From Leptospira kemamanensis (GTDB lineage: Bacteria; Spirochaetota; Leptospiria; Leptospirales; Leptospiraceae): a stretch of 64,000 nucleotides of DNA. Position numbers and translations under genes: made by a program. This document shows positions 61,901-64,000 of this stretch, piece by piece. Every line of letters begins with the position of its first letter. Position 1 is the stretch's first letter. The DNA lies in NCBI RefSeq assembly GCF_004769665.1, contig NZ_RQGG01000009.1, positions 62,001 through 126,000 on the forward strand, in the 5' to 3' direction. The notes under the pieces are model-generated. The model saw only the letters and a program-made list of their open reading frames with translations. It was not told the DNA's origin and made no database searches.

Positions 61901-62060
61901 TTTCAAAGGTTTGGTTGGGGATCGAATGGAACCGGTAGTGGATTTCTTCTTGTAATTCGAGTTCTGGAATTTTTTTGATTAATGCGTTTTGAACATCTTC
62001 CCAATCATTTGCATCTTTTAGAATTTGGATGGAATCAACATTTAGATATTCAAGTAACAT
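58935..62060 (-). CDS. P-type IIC-like cation ATPase (Na+,K+-ATPase-like)
   Basis: 1041 aa. After a roughly 145-residue N-terminal extension comes a complete P2-type ATPase. The phosphorylation site is DKTGTLT with D477. Cation-site residues match animal Na,K-ATPase alpha: E435 in VPEGLLPTVT, S826-N827 and E830 in NSNPQELIPF, D856 and D860 in VDVGTDLIPA, Q956 in VQIAN. One differs: N959 replaces the Asp926 of site III. The SEPPEKGIMNRKPRN loop is also IIC-like. It probably exports Na+ or H+; ion specificity is unproven. The stop codon lies within a histidine kinase remnant. Confidence 0.9.
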   Translation of the reverse strand: MLLEYLNVDSIQILKDANDWEDVQNALIKKIPELELQEEIHYRFHSIPNQTFERIGDQILIPHFRSQKIKTPELFLFLLPNGIFVSEKKIQLVLYQMIPEALPSLHLRLLHGLSSLLPQIFEELLKCQKAVDVLSVVQLGEKNMKPSYKNLNQSQIAFELQTDLQNGLTKKEANFRLKTFGKNVIEKEKSTPVIWKFLKSFFNLFAVLLWVATGLCFVPGVDMPELGIAIFIVVLINGIFSFFQESKSDHAVEALRNLLANECPVIREGELGTIQADDIVPGDLLVLSEGDIVPADCRIIESEDVEVDNSSLTGESTSARRYKSENEIVLEGKFLWLEMPNILFAGSSLIKGKAKAIVFGTGQTTEIGQIAGLTSKIKREESPLQKQLRQTVISISFFAFSIGVIFLAVGYWVAGLSFVQAFLFFIGIFVANVPEGLLPTVTLSLALGVSRMAKRNAILKDLSSVETLGCTTVICSDKTGTLTQNQMRVVELYFDNHFLSPDEFSKKEGSQLLLECGYYCNNASLVPNPMGDPTELALLYLASGRIQNTSNQRIFTNGFDSIRKRMSVVVQNQNFTTSFAKGGPQEILSICSYVYENGSVYPLDETKREKLKQSSDESARKGNRVLAFAYQTLEVSTTSKNELSLDAIESNLIYLGHACLADPIRPKVPDAITKCHTAGIRILMITGDHPLTAESVGKSIGIGGESPVVITGVQLDQMNDISLREWVKKGEPIFARVSPSQKLRIVTILQELGEIVAVTGDGVNDGPALKKADIGIAMGKRGTEVAKEAARMIIVDDDFATIVSAIEEGRGVFENIRKFSAYVLNSNPQELIPFLLWALIPGFPLLMTVMGVLAVDVGTDLIPAMGLGSEPPEKGIMNRKPRNRNEKLISLGFILKSYLMEGMILLGACLSTYYYFVYTECGGVMPSSPEGLNMTKASPEYLQSLTAFFFPTITVQIANVFSKRSKLESVFTMNLFSNQIIWIGILFSFLLCYLFFYTDLRFIYYFAPLPFHVYGFAFHGTVVLLLYSEILKYFRRKRLKI

Positions 62061-62178
62061 AATCGAATTTTGTCCCTAGTCTTCATCGGACGATATTTTG
62101 GATCAGAATCTATCGATTCTATGTGAATGAAAACTTCAGGAAACGATGGATTCAAAGACACTTCCAAAGGAAATTTGA

Positions 62179-62601
62179 TTATTCTTGGAAAATTTCCTTG
62201 GCCGCTTTCGGGTAACGCAACTGGATACCATCCCACCAAACATCTGTACTAAAGGCAGCAGATTCGGCTATTTGCCATTTTCCATTCACTCGTTTGTACA
62301 ATGCTTCTACATGGCAACAGTCATAAGGAAGATCTTCTGCCAATTCTATCTCTTTTCCATCTTTTCGTTTCGCAGTACCACGAAACCAAGCAAAATCACC
62401 TGACAATTTAAAGTGTTCCACAACAAATACAAATTCTTGTTTAAACTCTTTTGTTAAGTTGGCTCTTAATAAATCTAACAAATAGGTACGTTCTACTTCG
62501 TTTGATTTATTTTTTGTTTTGTAATCCAAAACATTGGTTTGCGAATATAAACCAAAACTAAAAAGGAAAACTAGTAGAATATAAATACTCTTTTTATCCA
62601 A
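62179..62601 (-). CDS. Secreted protein of unknown function
   Basis: 140 aa, TTG start justified by a strong GGGAGG ribosome site five bases upstream and by the signal peptide MDKKSIYILLVFLFSFGLYS. The mature domain is small and mixed alpha/beta (VFVVEHFKLSGDFAWFRGTAK, YKRVNGKWQIAESAAF), reminiscent of NTF2-like folds; a Cys pair (CC) lies mid-domain. It follows the SDR gene by 13 bp. No specific function inferred. Confidence 0.7.
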   Translation of the reverse strand: MDKKSIYILLVFLFSFGLYSQTNVLDYKTKNKSNEVERTYLLDLLRANLTKEFKQEFVFVVEHFKLSGDFAWFRGTAKRKDGKEIELAEDLPYDCCHVEALYKRVNGKWQIAESAAFSTDVWWDGIQLRYPKAAKEIFQE

Positions 62602-62614
62602 AGGAACCTCCCGT

Positions 62615-63418
62615 TTATCGAACCTTTACTTTTTGGATCATCTTAAAAAATAAGGAAGGAAAAAATGTTTGTAAAAACAAACCAAATTTTTCTTTGAATC
62701 CAGCAATCACAACTTCCCTCTGATGATTTGCAACTGCATGTAAAATGCGATGAGCACAAAGTTGGACAGGGAGTCCTGATTCAATGACGGCATCCATTTT
62801 TCCCGTGGAAGACCCATCTCCTTGTAATGCATTTTTTGAGATATTGGTTTGGATAAAACCCGGGTAAACCATCGTAACAAAAATTCCTGATTTTTCTTCC
62901 TCTGCACGTAACGCATGAAAAAAACCAACTAACGCAAATTTGGATGCAGAGTAGGCAGAACGAAGAGGACTTCCCAATTTCCCTGCGACGCTCGATATCA
63001 CAGCAAAATGAACCGATTTTTTGCCTAAAATTTCTGGCAACATCGCGCGAGTTAACTCAGCTGCTCCAAAAAAATTTGTGTTCATGATTTTTTCAATCGT
63101 GGACAAATTGGTTTCTTTCGTAAGAGATCTTTGGCTTATCCCACCATTATGAATGACAACTTTGGGGATTCCATATTTTTTCAGACATCGTTTAGCAAAT
63201 TCAGAGACAACTTGGTATTTTTCTAAATCCAGTTTCTCAACAGCATATCTTCCTTTTTCTAAACCGAGATCCTTGGCGATTTGTTCCAAGTCTTTCGGTT
63301 TTCTTGATGCCAATAAGACATTTGCATTTTGCTGATACGCTTGTTTAACTAATTCTTTTCCAATTCCAGAAGAGGCACCTGTGATCCAAACCCATTCTCC
63401 TTGATAAAACTCGTTCAT
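62615..63418 (-). CDS. Short-chain dehydrogenase/reductase
   Basis: About 267 aa from ATG 63418 with GAAGGGGAA upstream. The cofactor motif is TGASSGIGK at the N-terminus, then NGG in VIHNGGIS, catalytic Ser in VISSVAGK, and Y-SASK in AYSASKFAL. A long C-terminal part with a hydrophobic end resembles DHRS7/SDR-type membrane-associated reductases. Substrate unknown; lipid or ketone reduction is likely. Confidence 0.9.
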   Translation of the reverse strand: MNEFYQGEWVWITGASSGIGKELVKQAYQQNANVLLASRKPKDLEQIAKDLGLEKGRYAVEKLDLEKYQVVSEFAKRCLKKYGIPKVVIHNGGISQRSLTKETNLSTIEKIMNTNFFGAAELTRAMLPEILGKKSVHFAVISSVAGKLGSPLRSAYSASKFALVGFFHALRAEEEKSGIFVTMVYPGFIQTNISKNALQGDGSSTGKMDAVIESGLPVQLCAHRILHAVANHQREVVIAGFKEKFGLFLQTFFPSLFFKMIQKVKVR

Positions 63419-63581
63419 AGATTCCCCTTCACGTTTCAAAATAACAATTTAGAGAAAATATAAAGGATCAATGTTTTTTCACAACTTGTTTTCTATGGCA
63501 GGACTTCTTTGATGAGAATTGTAAATATCAAAAATTACGGTCTGCCTTTGCAAAAAGGAACAGACCTATGTGTATGTCAGT

Positions 63582-64000
63582 TTACTTGGAGAGAGTAAAA
63601 CTCGGGCATTCAATCCGATAGGGATTTTTTTTGCCTTGGGAATTCAAATACATCGCTTCATGTACAAGCCGATATTCTCCTTTCGGAAGAGACTCATTCG
63701 TTTCCCAAATCAAATTCATTTTACCAAGCCCACCAAAAAATAAACCAGGCTCTTCATATTCAAATTTGGTATCATAATTTGCATCCGATCGAATTTGTTT
63801 CCAAACATTTCCCTGTTTTGTTTCTACCAAGAGATAGGATTTCACTTTCGGATAACCAATATTCGGATTTGCCGCATTCACTTGGCAAAGTGCAGTTTCT
63901 CCATTTTGGTAAACTTTTGCATTTTCCTTTAACACCTGTTTGGGTTCATCTGATTTCAGTTCTGAGTTTGGAAGTTTTAATGGATGAACACGATCCGAAA
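63582..64000 (-). CDS. Neutral ceramidase, C-terminal part (cut by window edge)
   Basis: At least 139 codons; the frame is open to base 64000 without a start, so the gene continues upstream. The visible part is a beta-sandwich resembling the C-terminal domain of neutral/alkaline ceramidase: a V-x-T-x-x-G-x-W segment (ETKQGNVWKQIRSDANYDTK), a FEYEEPGLFFG strand, and LPKGEYRLVHEA. The catalytic N-terminal domain is outside the window, so activity cannot be judged. Family members cleave ceramide to sphingosine and fatty acid. Confidence 0.72.
   Translation of the reverse strand, partial: SDRVHPLKLPNSELKSDEPKQVLKENAKVYQNGETALCQVNAANPNIGYPKVKSYLLVETKQGNVWKQIRSDANYDTKFEYEEPGLFFGGLGKMNLIWETNESLPKGEYRLVHEAMYLNSQGKKNPYRIECPSFTLSK

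Noticed and set aside
1..64000. tRNA, rRNA, insertion sequence, phage or CRISPR features
   Set aside because: No cloverleaf-like sequences, transposase or integrase frames, terminal inverted repeats or regularly spaced repeats were seen on reading both strands.

Overview
This window looks like chromosomal DNA of a Leptospira species, most likely from the saprophytic clade. The reasons are the moderately low G+C, many lipoproteins with a spirochaete-style lipobox, a giant 'SpiroCoCo'-type coiled-coil protein, a DUF1577-like PilZ-type protein, a single-domain bacterial histone, and dense short operons on both strands. No tRNA, rRNA, insertion sequence, phage or CRISPR array was seen, and there is no gene-free stretch above 300 bases. 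The genus call is inference from gene content.

Layout. 1-5715: aerobic respiration. A minus-strand cytochrome oxidase operon (50-aa membrane protein, SCO, ctaC with a fused cytochrome c domain, start of ctaD) is divergent from heme A synthesis (ctaA, ctaB) and two TPM-domain proteins. 5841-11326 (minus): a 7TM-SpoIIE phosphatase, a citrate synthase-fold protein lacking all three classical catalytic residues, a STAS antagonist, a small zinc-ribbon protein, a lipoprotein cytochrome c and a TIGR01777 epimerase. 11400-19108 (plus): seven genes with touching or overlapping ends, including a MoxR AAA+ ATPase, a HExxH+VWA protein, an adenylate-forming ligase and NadR. 19071-20979 (minus): dioxygenase-like, small helical and methyltransferase genes.

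21027-29925 (plus): acyltransferase, GHKL-like ATPase, ferritin-like diiron protein, 1076-aa coiled-coil protein, bacterial histone, map, a tiny Cys-rich secreted peptide, a CheY-like regulator, thiM and thiE. 29922-42992: mixed small genes, among them queG, a thioesterase, an OmpA-like protein, tandem beta-propeller lipoproteins, a patatin, a HepT-like relic, an FKBP, a YHYH lipoprotein and a second SCO protein. 43049-46226 (minus): ABC-F, ABC ATPase and permease. 47258-53163: purT, ankyrin, AraC and a copper module (periplasmic His-rich protein, copZ, copA) controlled by a divergent CueR-type regulator through a textbook MerR-family promoter. 53264-64000: SGNH hydrolase, putative glycosyltransferase, a STAS protein, the 3' remnant of a histidine kinase, a P-type ATPase closely resembling animal Na+,K+-ATPase, an SDR, and the C-terminal part of a neutral ceramidase cut by the window edge.

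How the parts work together. Heme A made by CtaA/CtaB and copper delivered by SCO proteins feed the cytochrome oxidase, while CueR/CopA/CopZ guard against copper excess. Partner-switching parts (SpoIIE phosphatase, two STAS proteins, a stand-alone GHKL domain) are scattered through the window. The most unusual items are the catalytically rewired citrate synthase, the histone beside a membrane-anchored coiled-coil protein with an HTH-like tail, the MoxR/metallopeptidase-VWA operon, and the Na,K-ATPase-like pump.
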